Shown piece after piece: positions 15,726-24,554 of a stretch of DNA of 64,000 nucleotides. Under the pieces are notes generated by a model. It was not told where the DNA came from. It saw only the letters and a list, made by a program, of their open reading frames with translations, and did not search any database. Within the stretch, counting starts at the first letter, position 1, and each line of letters begins with the position of its first letter. The stretch is from an uncultured Lachnospiraceae bacterium (lineage in GTDB: Bacteria; Bacillota; Clostridia; Lachnospirales; Lachnospiraceae): NCBI GenBank assembly GCA_910584945.1, contig CAJUDY010000014.1, forward strand, positions 1 through 64,000, given 5' to 3'. Both the position numbers and the translations under genes were made by a program.

Positions 15726-17072
15726 ATGGGAAAAGTCACATTTGATTATTCCAAAGCTGCATCGTTCATTGGCGCAGAGGAAGTAAAGTTTATGGAAGCC
15801 CAGACCATGGCGCTGAAAGACGTTCTGGTTCAGAAAAAGGGGGCAGGAAGTGATTTCCTGGGCTGGATTGATCTTCCGGTAAATTATGATAAAGAAGAGT
15901 TTGCAAGGATTCAGAAAGCGGCGGATCGGATCAAAGAGGACTCCGACGTTCTTCTGGTGATCGGAATCGGCGGTTCTTATCTGGGCGCCCGTGCGGCGAT
16001 TGAGTTCTTGAGACACAGCTTTTACAACATCGTGTCCAAGGAAGTCCGCAGGACGCCGGAGATTTATTTTGTGGGCAACAGCATTTCCACCCGTTATTTA
16101 AGCCATCTGATGGATGTAATCGGCGACCGGGATTTCTCTGTGAATGTCATCTCCAAGTCCGGTACGACCACGGAGCCGGCGATTGCATTCCGGATCTTCA
16201 AGAAGATGCTGGAGGACAAGTACGGCAAGGAAGGCGCGGCCAAGAGAATCTACGCCACCACAGACAAGGCAAGAGGAGCGCTGAAAGGTCTGGCGACCGA
16301 GGAAGGCTATGAGACCTTCGTGGTTCCGGATGATGTGGGCGGACGTTTTTCCGTACTGACCGCAGTGGGACTGCTCCCCATCGCTGTCAGCGGCGCGGAT
16401 ATTCAGAAGCTGATGGAAGGCGCGGCAAGCGGACGGGACGCGGCTTTGAACACTCCTTATGAAGAGAACGACGCGGTCATGTACGCGGTGATCCGCAATA
16501 TCCTTCATCAAAAAGGCAAATCCACAGAAGTGCTGGCCAACTACGAGCCGAGCCTTCACTATATCTCCGAGTGGTGGAAGCAGCTCTACGGCGAGTCCGA
16601 GGGCAAGGACCAGAAGGGAATCTTCCCGGCGTCTGTGGATCTGACCACGGATCTGCACTCCATGGGACAGTTTATCCAGGACGGCGCAAGGATCATGTTC
16701 GAGACGGTGCTCTCCGTGGAAGAATGCGATCAGGAGATCCTCATAGGCGAAGAACCGGTGGATCTGGACGGCCTGAATTATCTGGCTGGTAAAAATATCG
16801 ACTTTGTCAACAAGAATGCCATGAACGGAACGATTCTGGCGCACACCGACGGCAATGTGCCGAACCTGATGGTGAAGATTCCGAGACAGGACGAGTTCTC
16901 TCTGGGACAGCTGTTCTACTTCTTTGAGTTCGCCTGCGGGATCAGCGGATATCTGCTGGGCGTGAATCCCTTCAATCAGCCGGGCGTGGAGAGCTACAAG
17001 AAGAATATGTTCGCGCTGCTTGGAAAGCCGGGATATGAGGCGGAGCGCGAGGAACTCTTAAAGAGATTATAA
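15726..17072 (+). CDS. pgi: Glucose-6-phosphate isomerase
   Basis: 448 residues, the normal length of the short Firmicute Pgi. The SIS-type substrate motifs are visible: GIGGSYLGARA near residue 80, the signature VISKSGTTTEPA, and a C-terminal catalytic region (QPGVESYKKNMFALLG). It interconverts glucose-6-phosphate and fructose-6-phosphate in glycolysis. It is followed by its own hairpin terminator. Confidence 0.97.
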   Translation: MGKVTFDYSKAASFIGAEEVKFMEAQTMALKDVLVQKKGAGSDFLGWIDLPVNYDKEEFARIQKAADRIKEDSDVLLVIGIGGSYLGARAAIEFLRHSFYNIVSKEVRRTPEIYFVGNSISTRYLSHLMDVIGDRDFSVNVISKSGTTTEPAIAFRIFKKMLEDKYGKEGAAKRIYATTDKARGALKGLATEEGYETFVVPDDVGGRFSVLTAVGLLPIAVSGADIQKLMEGAASGRDAALNTPYEENDAVMYAVIRNILHQKGKSTEVLANYEPSLHYISEWWKQLYGESEGKDQKGIFPASVDLTTDLHSMGQFIQDGARIMFETVLSVEECDQEILIGEEPVDLDGLNYLAGKNIDFVNKNAMNGTILAHTDGNVPNLMVKIPRQDEFSLGQLFYFFEFACGISGYLLGVNPFNQPGVESYKKNMFALLGKPGYEAEREELLKRL

Positions 17073-17084
17073 AATAAGATAACC

Positions 17085-17122
17085 AGGGTGGGGCTGCGGC
17101 GTGATGTCACAGCCCCTGTTTT
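17085..17122 (+). terminator. Terminator after pgi
   Basis: GGGGCTG (17090-17096) pairs with CAGCCCC (17110-17116), with outer AGG/CTG support, then TGTTTTGTG. It separates pgi from the pseudouridine synthase gene. Confidence 0.6.
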
Positions 17123-17174
17123 GTGTGTGAAAGCAGGCCGGGCATCGGCCTGCAGAAAAGAAGGAGTTGGTCGG

Positions 17175-17822
17175 ATGGAACGATATAAGATCCTGTATGA
17201 AGACGAGGCGCTCTTCGTTCTCTGGAAAGCGGCCGGAGTCCCGGTGCAGAGCGCCCGTATCTCCCTCCCGGATGTGATGAGTCTGCTGCGCAATACGTTG
17301 CTGGAAAGAGGGGTGAGGGACCCTTACCTGGGTCTGGTGAATCGATTGGATCAGCCGGTGGAGGGCCTTTTCCTGGCGGCGAAAGAAGAGGCGGCGGCAG
17401 CGGATCTTTGCAGGCAGGTGAAGGAACATATCCACATGGAAAAGTGGTATCAGGCGGTGCTGTGTGGAAAAATTTCCAAGAAAAAAGGGGTACTGGTGGA
17501 TTACCTGCGAAAAGACAGCCGGACCAATACGTCCGGAGTCGTCATGGCGGGCGCGAAGGATGCGAAGAAGTGCGAGCTTTCCTATGAGGTGCTTAGGGAA
17601 TGGGAGGACCGAAGCCTTGTGAAAATCCGCCTTCTGACCGGCAGGCATCACCAGATCCGGGTGCAGTTCGCCCATGCGGGAGCGCCGGTGGCAGGCGATC
17701 AGAAGTATGGAAAAGCAGAGGGCGGCAGAGGACAGCTGCTGCTCTGCGCCAGCGAGCTTCGCTTCCGCCATCCCAGGACCGGGGAATCGATGCACTTTCA
17801 GGCGGAGCCCACATTTCTGTAA
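17175..17822 (+). CDS. RluA-family pseudouridine synthase
   Basis: 215 residues from the ATG behind AAGGAG. The catalytic Asp lies in LVNRLDQPVEGLFLAAK, where most family members have HRLDxxTSG. RLLTGRHHQIRVQFAHAGAP is the conserved C-terminal motif. It lacks an S4 domain and is shorter than RluD, like several Clostridial stand-alone RluA proteins. The target uridine is unknown. Confidence 0.9.
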   Translation: MERYKILYEDEALFVLWKAAGVPVQSARISLPDVMSLLRNTLLERGVRDPYLGLVNRLDQPVEGLFLAAKEEAAAADLCRQVKEHIHMEKWYQAVLCGKISKKKGVLVDYLRKDSRTNTSGVVMAGAKDAKKCELSYEVLREWEDRSLVKIRLLTGRHHQIRVQFAHAGAPVAGDQKYGKAEGGRGQLLLCASELRFRHPRTGESMHFQAEPTFL

Positions 17823-17828
17823 AGACAG

Positions 17829-18770
17829 TCAGATGTGAAAACTGCCTTTTTGCGGCTGGACGGATTCCAGTTCTGCCCACAGTTCCCGTATGAACAGGAC
17901 GCCGAAGGGGCCGGAGAAGAATCCAAGGGGGCCGAACAACTGAAGCCCTGCAATGACGGACATGAGAAAGCAGACGGGAAGAAGTCCCAGCTCATTTCCG
18001 AGAAGTTTTGGCTCCAGGAATTCCCTGGTCAGCCAGGTGATTATATAGAGAAGTCCCAGCCACAGGGCAAAGGAGTAATCTCCCTGGAGAGAGACGATGA
18101 GCATCCACGGAAAAAAGACGGTTCCGGTGCCGAAAACCGGGAGCGCATCGACGATACCTGTGAGAATTGCCCAGAAAGGGAACCCGGGGATGCCAAGCAG
18201 ATAGTATCCGGCGGCGCATTCAAGGGAGATCACAATCATGATCCGGAACTGGGCGCGAAGCCATCTTCTGGCGCAGGCAATGATCCTTCCGCCGGCGTTG
18301 GCGACCGGAACGGCGAAGGGGAGCTGATAGAGCATATTGTGAAAATGTTCCCAGTCTCTGGCAAAGAGCAGGACCGAGAGCAAATATAAAAAGACTCCGA
18401 ACAGACAGGAGAGGACCGAGGGCATCAGGTCCGCCAGACGCCCGGACAGGGAGCCGGGAAGCCATGAAAGGTATTCGGAAAATTGTTCCCAGTAACTTTG
18501 ACAGACCGGGATCAGACGGCAGCAGGGTTCATACAGCAGGGTGCACCCGCAGAAGACCGAGATTCCAACGAGAAAAAGAAAGAACATCAGGTAAAGGATG
18601 CTAAGAGGCATCAGTCCCAGCGGGGTCTTATGCTGAAGGAACGCCAGACAGCCGACGGTAATCCATGCCAGAAAAAAGGGCAGGACAATGGGCAGCAGAA
18701 AGCGGAGCACCAGATAGACTGCCAGCAGGATTCCCGTTTTCTGAAAATAGAGCTTTGTCTGTCGCTTCAT
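17829..18770 (-). CDS. AI-2E/YtvI-type polytopic membrane protein
   Basis: 313 residues with about seven to eight hydrophobic helices. It has the family-typical C-terminal block (GIVDALPVFGTGTVFFPW, EPKLLGNELGLLPVCFLMSV) of the AI-2E transporter superfamily (PF01594). The Bacillus relative YtvI is linked to sporulation. Other members export ions or signals. The ATG at 18770 is preferred to a GTG four codons earlier because GGAGG lies at a usable distance. It is divergent from proS. Confidence 0.85.
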   Translation of the reverse strand: MKRQTKLYFQKTGILLAVYLVLRFLLPIVLPFFLAWITVGCLAFLQHKTPLGLMPLSILYLMFFLFLVGISVFCGCTLLYEPCCRLIPVCQSYWEQFSEYLSWLPGSLSGRLADLMPSVLSCLFGVFLYLLSVLLFARDWEHFHNMLYQLPFAVPVANAGGRIIACARRWLRAQFRIMIVISLECAAGYYLLGIPGFPFWAILTGIVDALPVFGTGTVFFPWMLIVSLQGDYSFALWLGLLYIITWLTREFLEPKLLGNELGLLPVCFLMSVIAGLQLFGPLGFFSGPFGVLFIRELWAELESVQPQKGSFHI

Positions 18771-18910
18771 AAGATGTGCCACCTCCGTCGAATACAGTAT
18801 CTGTAAAATGGGTCAGAATATGGCAGATAAGTAATGGAAGAGTTTCCAGAAAGTTACTTTTTATATTTGCGTTAGCCGGACGCCCGATGCAGGCGGAAGA
18901 ACAGTAAGAC

Positions 18911-18939
18911 TTGACAAACCCCGCAAACCTTCTTACAAT
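18911..18939 (+). promoter_or_regulatory. Sigma-A promoter of proS-cca
   Basis: TTGACA (18911-18916), exactly 17 bp, TACAAT (18934-18939). The 5' leader of about 30 bases is too short for a T-box. Just upstream, CCGGACGCCCGATGCAGGCG resembles the left arm of the structured repeat family. Confidence 0.8.
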
Positions 18940-18974
18940 TTATTCAGAAATGTAGATAAGGAGAATTTACGGAT

Positions 18975-20411
18975 ATGGCAAAAGACAAGAAGCTGGTGGA
19001 GGGCATCACCTCCATGGATGTGGACTTCGCCCAGTGGTATACGGATGTGGTGAAGAAAGCGGAACTGATCGATTATACAAGCGTAAAGGGCTGCATGGTC
19101 ATCAAGCCGGCCGGCTATGCGATCTGGGAAAATATTCAGAAGGAGCTGGACAGGAGATTTAAGGAGACCGGGGTGCAGAACGTGTATCTGCCCATGTTTA
19201 TCCCGGAAAGTCTGCTTCAGAAGGAAAAGGATCACGTGGAGGGCTTTGCTCCGGAAGTGGCCTGGGTGACTCATGGGGGGCTGGAGCCTCTGCAGGAGCG
19301 TCTGTGCGTGCGTCCCACCTCGGAGACGCTGTTCTGTGATTTCTACTCCAACGAGATTCATTCCTACCGGGATCTGCCCAAGAACTATAATCAGTGGTGT
19401 TCCGTGGTGCGCTGGGAGAAGACGACGAGACCGTTCCTGCGCTCCAGAGAATTCCTGTGGCAGGAAGGACATACGGCCCACGCTACGGCGGAGGAAGCGG
19501 AGGAGAGAACCGTCCGGATGCTGAATGTCTATGCGGATTTCTGTGAAGAGGTTCTGGCGATTCCGGTTATCAAGGGACAGAAGACCGACAAGGAAAAGTT
19601 CGCCGGTGCGGAGGCGACCTATACCATCGAATCCCTGATGCACGACGGCAAGGCCCTGCAGTCCGGCACCAGCCATAACTTCGGGGACGGATTCGCGAAA
19701 GCCTTCGGCATCCAGTATACCGACAAGGACAACCAGTTAAAGTACGTTCATCAGACCTCCTGGGGTATGACCACCCGTATGATCGGCGCCATCATCATGG
19801 TACACGGGGACGACTCCGGTCTGGTGCTGCCGCCCCGGATCGCACCGGTTCAGACCATGATCGTGCCCATCGCCCAGCACAAGGAAGGAGTTCTTGACAA
19901 GGCATACGAGCTGAGAGACCGTCTGGCAAAGACCTTCCAGGTGAAGGTGGACGATACGGACAAGAGTCCGGGCTGGAAGTTTGCGGAGCAGGAGATCAAG
20001 GGCATCCCCACCCGGATCGAGATCGGCCCCAAGGATATCGAGGCGAACCAGGCGGTGATCGTACGCCGGGATACGAGAGAGAAGATCGTCGTCTCTCTGG
20101 AGGAACTGGAGACGAAGCTCTCGGAGGTTCTTGAGACGATGCAGAAGGAGATGCTGGAACGTGCCCGCGCCCACAGAGACGCCCACACGTATGACGCACG
20201 CACCTATGAAGAGTTCGTGGATACGATTAACAATAAACCCGGATTTGTGAGGGCCATGTGGTGCGGCGACCAGGCATGTGAAGACAAGATTAAGGAAGAC
20301 ACCACCGCTACCAGCCGCTGTATGCCCTTTGAGCAGCACACGCTCTCTGACAAATGTGTCTGCTGCGGAAAACCGGCGAAGAAGCTGGTCTACTGGGGGA
20401 AAGCATATTAA
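18975..20411 (+). CDS. proS: Prolyl-tRNA synthetase, archaeal/eukaryotic type
   Basis: 478 residues, class II. Motif 2 (RWEKTTRPFLRSREFLWQEGHTAHAT) and motif 3 regions are present, followed by an anticodon-binding domain and a C-terminal Cys-containing zinc domain (CGDQACEDK and CVCCGKPAKKLVYW). This short form, without the editing insertion of E. coli ProS, is common in Clostridia. It charges tRNA-Pro in the cytosol. It is transcribed from the promoter at 18911 and followed closely by cca. Confidence 0.97.
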   Translation: MAKDKKLVEGITSMDVDFAQWYTDVVKKAELIDYTSVKGCMVIKPAGYAIWENIQKELDRRFKETGVQNVYLPMFIPESLLQKEKDHVEGFAPEVAWVTHGGLEPLQERLCVRPTSETLFCDFYSNEIHSYRDLPKNYNQWCSVVRWEKTTRPFLRSREFLWQEGHTAHATAEEAEERTVRMLNVYADFCEEVLAIPVIKGQKTDKEKFAGAEATYTIESLMHDGKALQSGTSHNFGDGFAKAFGIQYTDKDNQLKYVHQTSWGMTTRMIGAIIMVHGDDSGLVLPPRIAPVQTMIVPIAQHKEGVLDKAYELRDRLAKTFQVKVDDTDKSPGWKFAEQEIKGIPTRIEIGPKDIEANQAVIVRRDTREKIVVSLEELETKLSEVLETMQKEMLERARAHRDAHTYDARTYEEFVDTINNKPGFVRAMWCGDQACEDKIKEDTTATSRCMPFEQHTLSDKCVCCGKPAKKLVYWGKAY

Positions 20412-20424
20412 AGAAGATAAGGCT

Positions 20425-21777
20425 ATGATACAGATACGAATTCCTGAAAAAGTGAATACGATCATCCGCACACTCGCCGCGGCAGGGCAGGAAGCCTATG
20501 CCGTCGGCGGGTGTGTTCGTGATGCGCTGCTTGGAAGAGAACCGGCGGACTGGGATATTACCACCTCCGCCTCGCCCGCGGAAGTAAAAGCGCTTTTTCC
20601 AAGAACCATCGATACGGGCATTCAGCACGGGACCGTGACCGTCATGCTGGGACACGAAGGCTTTGAGGTGACCACTTATCGGGTGGACGGAGCGTATGAG
20701 GACGGCCGCCATCCGAAGGAAGTGCAGTTTACCAGAAGCCTTCTGGAGGACCTGAAGCGGCGGGACTTTACAATCAATGCCATGGCGTACAACGAAGAGG
20801 CAGGGCTGGTCGATGAATTCGACGGAGCGGGAGATCTGGAAAGAGGGATCATCCGGTGCGCGGGCCGGGCGGAGGAGCGCTTTATGGAGGACGCCCTGCG
20901 GATTATGCGGGCGTTCCGGTTCAGCGCCCAGCTGGGATTTACACTGGAGGAGCAGACCAGGGAGGCGGCCGGGAAGCTGTGCGGCAATCTAAGAAAAGTC
21001 AGCGCGGAGCGGATTCAGGCGGAGCTTGTGAAGCTTCTTACTTCTCCCCATCCGGAGAAACTGAGGGATGCGTGGGAGGCCGGGATCACCCGGGTGGTGC
21101 TTCCGGAATTCGACGTCTGTATGGCCTGCGGGCAGAACAATCCCCACCATATCTATTCTGTGGGGGAGCATATTCTGCATTCTTTACAGGAAGTGGAAGC
21201 GGAAAAAAATCTGCGCCTGACCATGCTTTTCCATGATTTTGGCAAACCGGCGGTGAAGACGACGGATGAGAAGGGGATCGATCATTTCAAACGGCATCAG
21301 GAGGTCAGCGAGGAGCTGGCGAGAACCATCTTAAGACGGCTGAAATTCGACAATGAGACGGTTCGTCAGGTGACGAAGCTGGTGTGGTGCCATGATTACC
21401 ATCCGGCGCTGACCCCGGCGGGGGTGCGCCGGGCAGTAAACCGGATCGGAGAAGACCTGTTCCCCCTGTATCTGAAGGTCCAGCGGGCGGACATCCTGGC
21501 CCAGAATCCGTCCATGCAGGGGCCGAAGTTCCAGGCGCTTGGAGAGGTGGAGCGGCTCTATGAGGAGATCGTAAGGGAAAAGGACTGTATCACCCTGAAA
21601 GACCTGGCGGTGGACGGCCGGGATCTGATCAAGGCAGGCTTCCCGGCGGGCCCCCTTCTGGGCGAGATCCTGAAGCATTTGCTGGAACAGGTGCTGGAGG
21701 AGCCTGGGAAGAATCGGAAGGAAGAATTGCTTTTGGAGGCGGTTCGGAAATATGGGAAATCAAATTCAGCTGATTGA
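20425..21777 (+). CDS. cca: CCA-adding tRNA nucleotidyltransferase
   Basis: 450 residues from ATG at 20425. The nucleotidyltransferase motif GGCVRDALLGREPADWDITT near residue 25, the RRDFTINAMAYN motif, the ERFMEDALRIMRAFRF motif and a C-terminal HD domain (LFHDFGKP) are all clear. It adds or repairs the 3' CCA, which fits the tRNA genes in this window that do not encode CCA. It lies 13 bp after proS. Confidence 0.95.
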   Translation: MIQIRIPEKVNTIIRTLAAAGQEAYAVGGCVRDALLGREPADWDITTSASPAEVKALFPRTIDTGIQHGTVTVMLGHEGFEVTTYRVDGAYEDGRHPKEVQFTRSLLEDLKRRDFTINAMAYNEEAGLVDEFDGAGDLERGIIRCAGRAEERFMEDALRIMRAFRFSAQLGFTLEEQTREAAGKLCGNLRKVSAERIQAELVKLLTSPHPEKLRDAWEAGITRVVLPEFDVCMACGQNNPHHIYSVGEHILHSLQEVEAEKNLRLTMLFHDFGKPAVKTTDEKGIDHFKRHQEVSEELARTILRRLKFDNETVRQVTKLVWCHDYHPALTPAGVRRAVNRIGEDLFPLYLKVQRADILAQNPSMQGPKFQALGEVERLYEEIVREKDCITLKDLAVDGRDLIKAGFPAGPLLGEILKHLLEQVLEEPGKNRKEELLLEAVRKYGKSNSAD

Positions 21778-21917
21778 AAAAATAGATTGTAATGGTATAT
21801 GGTTCATGATATAATGATGGCTAATAAATCTTGGAAAGCGGTTAATCATATATGACAGACGCGGCAGGAGATCAGGCTGACAGAAGTCAAACTATCACTG
21901 AAAAAGGGGTGAAAGAT

Positions 21918-22103
21918 ATGACAGAAGCAAGACTTGTAATGGATAAGTTCATGACGAAGTTATCGGCAGATGAATATAAAAAGGAAAATCAGCCGAATAA
22001 TGGTCCAAAGATCAGTCTGGAATTTATTGATGAGCAGCTGATGTCATATTCTCAGCTTCTTGAATCGGGAATCATGGAAGCGGCGCTGGATGAGCAGAGG
22101 TGA
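21918..22103 (+). CDS. Small acidic protein upstream of RelA/SpoT synthetase
   Basis: 61 residues from the ATG behind AAAAAGGGGTGAAAG. It is helical and acidic (MTEARLVMDKFMTKL, ending ESGIMEAALDEQR). Its TGA overlaps the region of the next gene's ribosome binding site, so translation is probably coupled. No family is recognised. Position and size would suit a regulatory or antitoxin partner of the synthetase, which is speculation. Confidence 0.55.
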   Translation: MTEARLVMDKFMTKLSADEYKKENQPNNGPKISLEFIDEQLMSYSQLLESGIMEAALDEQR

Positions 22104-22111
22104 TATGCCAT

Positions 22112-23005
22112 ATGTTGAGTACACGGCAGGAACAACAACAGTTTTGCAGAGAATTTAACATATCAGAAGAACAATTTAGAAATTCCAGACTGACGTGGGA
22201 AGAACTGGAAGCAATTACAAAAGATTTTGAGATGAAACGAATCGAACATCAGAACACTGTAAAGAAGTATGCGGAGTCCATACAAAAGTGTCCTGATGTT
22301 CATTCTTTAAGTTACAGAGTAAAGGATGCCAGACATTTGGCGGAGAAGATCATAAGGAAGAATCCGGACTATCTGAAAAGAGGAGATTCCTTATCGAAAG
22401 AAAATTATGAAAGCCGTATCACAGACCTGATGGGGATTCGCGTACTTTTACTTTTTAAGTCCGACTGGATAAATGTACATGAGTATCTTATGAAGCTGTA
22501 TGGGGATCTGCTTATGGAACCTCCTTTTGCGCATATTCGAAAAGGGGATGAGGACTGCTTTTATAAAGGGAAAGTACAAATAAAAGATAATAAGCCATAC
22601 CGTTCCGTGCATTATGTGATTCGCGCCTGGAACGGTCTGGGTATTGAGATCCAGGTACGTACTTTATATGAGGAAGCATGGAGTGAGATTGATCACAAGC
22701 TGAGATATCCGTATAATCTCCAGAATGAAATGCTGAGAAATTACATCGATATCATGAATCGACTGACAGGAATTGGAGATGAGATGGGAACATTTATCAA
22801 CAGCTATATTCGAAGTTTTCAGGAGAGTCTGGCCAATGGCGTCAAAGATGATAATGAAGTATATCAATTTATTCTTGAAGAAATGAAAAACTGTGATAAC
22901 GAAGATATAAGGCAGGCGATCACAGAAAAAATCAAACAGGCAGAAAACTATCGGGAGGTAAGAAAAATGTCAGACTTGTTGCAACAGGCTTTAAAATATA
23001 CATAA
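22112..23005 (+). CDS. RelA/SpoT-domain (p)ppGpp synthetase-like protein
   Basis: 297 residues from ATG at 22112, with AGAGGTGAT 8 bases upstream. The synthetase core is visible: RITDLMGIRVLLLFKSDW (nucleotide/ATP region), YRSVHYVIRAW and IEIQVRTLYEEAWSEIDH, with the Gln and Glu of the active site. No HD hydrolase, TGS or ACT domain is present, so it is a small alarmone synthetase-like protein. Flanking helices are longer than in YjbM/YwaC. It could be a housekeeping SAS or a toxSAS-type toxin, since it sits between two unknown small genes in an AT-rich block. Confidence 0.8.
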   Translation: MLSTRQEQQQFCREFNISEEQFRNSRLTWEELEAITKDFEMKRIEHQNTVKKYAESIQKCPDVHSLSYRVKDARHLAEKIIRKNPDYLKRGDSLSKENYESRITDLMGIRVLLLFKSDWINVHEYLMKLYGDLLMEPPFAHIRKGDEDCFYKGKVQIKDNKPYRSVHYVIRAWNGLGIEIQVRTLYEEAWSEIDHKLRYPYNLQNEMLRNYIDIMNRLTGIGDEMGTFINSYIRSFQESLANGVKDDNEVYQFILEEMKNCDNEDIRQAITEKIKQAENYREVRKMSDLLQQALKYT

Positions 23006-23016
23006 CGGGGAGATAT

Positions 23017-23553
23017 ATGGTGGATAAAAGAGAAACGAGAAAACTAAAAGAAGAGTTAAATGAATCATTCTCAGATGAATATATTACCAACGCAGGTTTG
23101 TTAGTGCATAGACTTGCGGAGATATTTTATGAAAAGAATAATCTGGAAGGAAAAGTTTACTTTAATGACCATATTTTTGAGTATTGTCTGATCGATATTT
23201 TGGTAGACATAGCAAGATTAAAGCATTTTCACGATATTAGCCGTGTGAACTATACAAAATTTATTGCGTATACAGCTTCATGGTTTTTAAAACGAAAACC
23301 ATTTCAACTGCTGGAAGGCTGTGATGAGAAATACATATATGTAAATGAGCGGTTTGCGTTGACACTGCTTTTACAGGCCAGCGGATGTTACGATGAGAAA
23401 GCGGATTATTATACAGAGGATCGAGAAAAATTGTTGAGTGCAATAGGACAGATGTTTTATCATCTGAAATACAGAAATACGAATCCGCAGACGCTGGAAC
23501 TATTTCTGATTGGGCTGGAAACGGGAAAAAGTGTCCATATAGAAAACGGGTAA
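23017..23553 (+). CDS. Hypothetical protein, third gene of RelA/SpoT cassette
   Basis: 178 residues, 11 bp behind the synthetase with GGGGAGA before the ATG. Predicted mostly alpha-helical and soluble (TNAGLLVHRLAEIFYEKNN, FALTLLLQASGCYDEKADYY). No motif is recognised. The tight spacing and shared AT-rich codon use with the two genes upstream, unlike the GC-richer genes on both sides, suggest the three genes arrived together. Confidence 0.65.
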   Translation: MVDKRETRKLKEELNESFSDEYITNAGLLVHRLAEIFYEKNNLEGKVYFNDHIFEYCLIDILVDIARLKHFHDISRVNYTKFIAYTASWFLKRKPFQLLEGCDEKYIYVNERFALTLLLQASGCYDEKADYYTEDREKLLSAIGQMFYHLKYRNTNPQTLELFLIGLETGKSVHIENG

Positions 23554-23602
23554 GATATATAGTGAATCGTGTAAATGAAGGTGTCTGAGAAAGGAGACCT
23601 GT

Positions 23603-23962
23603 ATGGATTTTTACAAAAGAATGGGCCTGGTCTGTCGGCGGATTCCGGAAGGAAAGGTGGCCACCTATGGACAGATCGCGCTGCTCTGCGGCAGGCCGAA
23701 CCACGCCAGGCAGGTGGGGCACGGGCTGAAGCTTGGCCTTGCCGGGAAGGACGTCCCCGCCCATCGGGTGGTGAACGCGAAGGGCGAGCTGAGCGGAGCC
23801 GGATACTTCGAGATGCCGGACCTGCAAAAAATATTGCTTCAGGAAGAAGGCTTGGAGGTTATCTGGACCGGGGAGGGCTGGAAGGTGGACCTGAAAACGT
23901 ATGGGTGGAAGAATACGCGGAAAGAGGCGGAGGAGCTGGAACGTTATTTTCAAGAAAGGTGA
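23603..23962 (+). CDS. Alkyltransferase-like protein (ATL), no acceptor cysteine
   Basis: 119 residues. It matches the DNA-binding domain of O6-alkylguanine DNA methyltransferases (IPEGKVATYGQIALLCGRP, RQVGHGL, VPAHRVVNAKGELSG). In true transferases the motif is PCHRV. Here Cys is replaced by Ala. Proteins of this type (ATL/YbaZ-like, usually with Trp) bind O6-alkylguanine and recruit nucleotide excision repair. GAGACC lies before the ATG. Confidence 0.88.
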   Translation: MDFYKRMGLVCRRIPEGKVATYGQIALLCGRPNHARQVGHGLKLGLAGKDVPAHRVVNAKGELSGAGYFEMPDLQKILLQEEGLEVIWTGEGWKVDLKTYGWKNTRKEAEELERYFQER

Positions 23963-24021
23963 AAGTCGGAAACAGCGCCGGATGCAAGACAGGAATTCTT
24001 GGTTGCATACTCAGAAAAAAT

Positions 24022-24063
24022 ATAGGAATTGTCGGAAATTATACCGGTAATTCCTGTTTTTTT
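24022..24063 (+). terminator. Terminator before the CRISPR locus
   Basis: AGGAATT (24024-24030) pairs with AATTCCT (24049-24055), followed by GTTTTTTTG. It insulates the CRISPR operon from the ATL gene. AT-rich sequence just after it (TATACT at 24087-24092) is a candidate -10 for the CRISPR operon. Confidence 0.65.
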
Positions 24064-24173
24064 GTGCACATTTATATATTGTATGATATACTTATAAAAG
24101 CGGACAGTTTATGGTAATAAAAAACAGTACCCCATGTGAAAAGAGAAACGATAGAGCAGAAAGCAGGATGGAT

Positions 24174-24533
24174 ATGAAACATTACTTTGTAAACTTCACC
24201 AATCATCCGTCTGCCGGATGGGAGGAGCATCAGATACAAGAAGCGTTGAAGTATGGGGAGATTCTGGATCTTCCGTTTCCGACAGTAGACCCCCAGGGAG
24301 ATGAGGATGATATACGCAGGCTGTCGGAGGAATGTGCGGGACAGATCCTGACGCTTTGCCCCGGGGCGGTGTTGTGTCAGGGGGAGTTCAACGTGGTTTA
24401 TCAGGTGGTGAACCGGCTGCTGGAGCAGGGAGTGACGGTGCTGGCCGCCTGCAGCGCGCGTATGGTGGAGGAGACGGACGGTAAAAAGGTGGTAACTTAT
24501 CAATTTTGCAGATTCAGAAAATATGAGAGATGA
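24174..24533 (+). CDS. Small Rossmann-like type III CRISPR accessory protein, candidate ring nuclease
   Basis: 119 residues from ATG at 24174 (an ATG two codons earlier is possible). It opens HYFVNFTNHPSAGW, has a GEILDLPFPTVDP strand-loop and later GAVLCQGEFNVVYQVV and LEQGVTVLAACSARMV, an alternating beta/alpha pattern as in small CARF/Rossmann ring nucleases (the Csx15/Csx16/Csx20 group). Such proteins degrade cyclic oligoadenylate and end type III signalling. Placement at the head of a type III locus with two CARF effectors supports this. The exact family is not certain. Confidence 0.55.
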   Translation: MKHYFVNFTNHPSAGWEEHQIQEALKYGEILDLPFPTVDPQGDEDDIRRLSEECAGQILTLCPGAVLCQGEFNVVYQVVNRLLEQGVTVLAACSARMVEETDGKKVVTYQFCRFRKYER

Positions 24534-24554
24534 AATACAAAGGAGAATTTGATT

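Noticed and set aside
18783..18974. T-box riboswitch upstream of proS
   Set aside because: The promoter at 18911-18939 leaves a leader of only about 30 nt, and no T-box core or terminator is visible.
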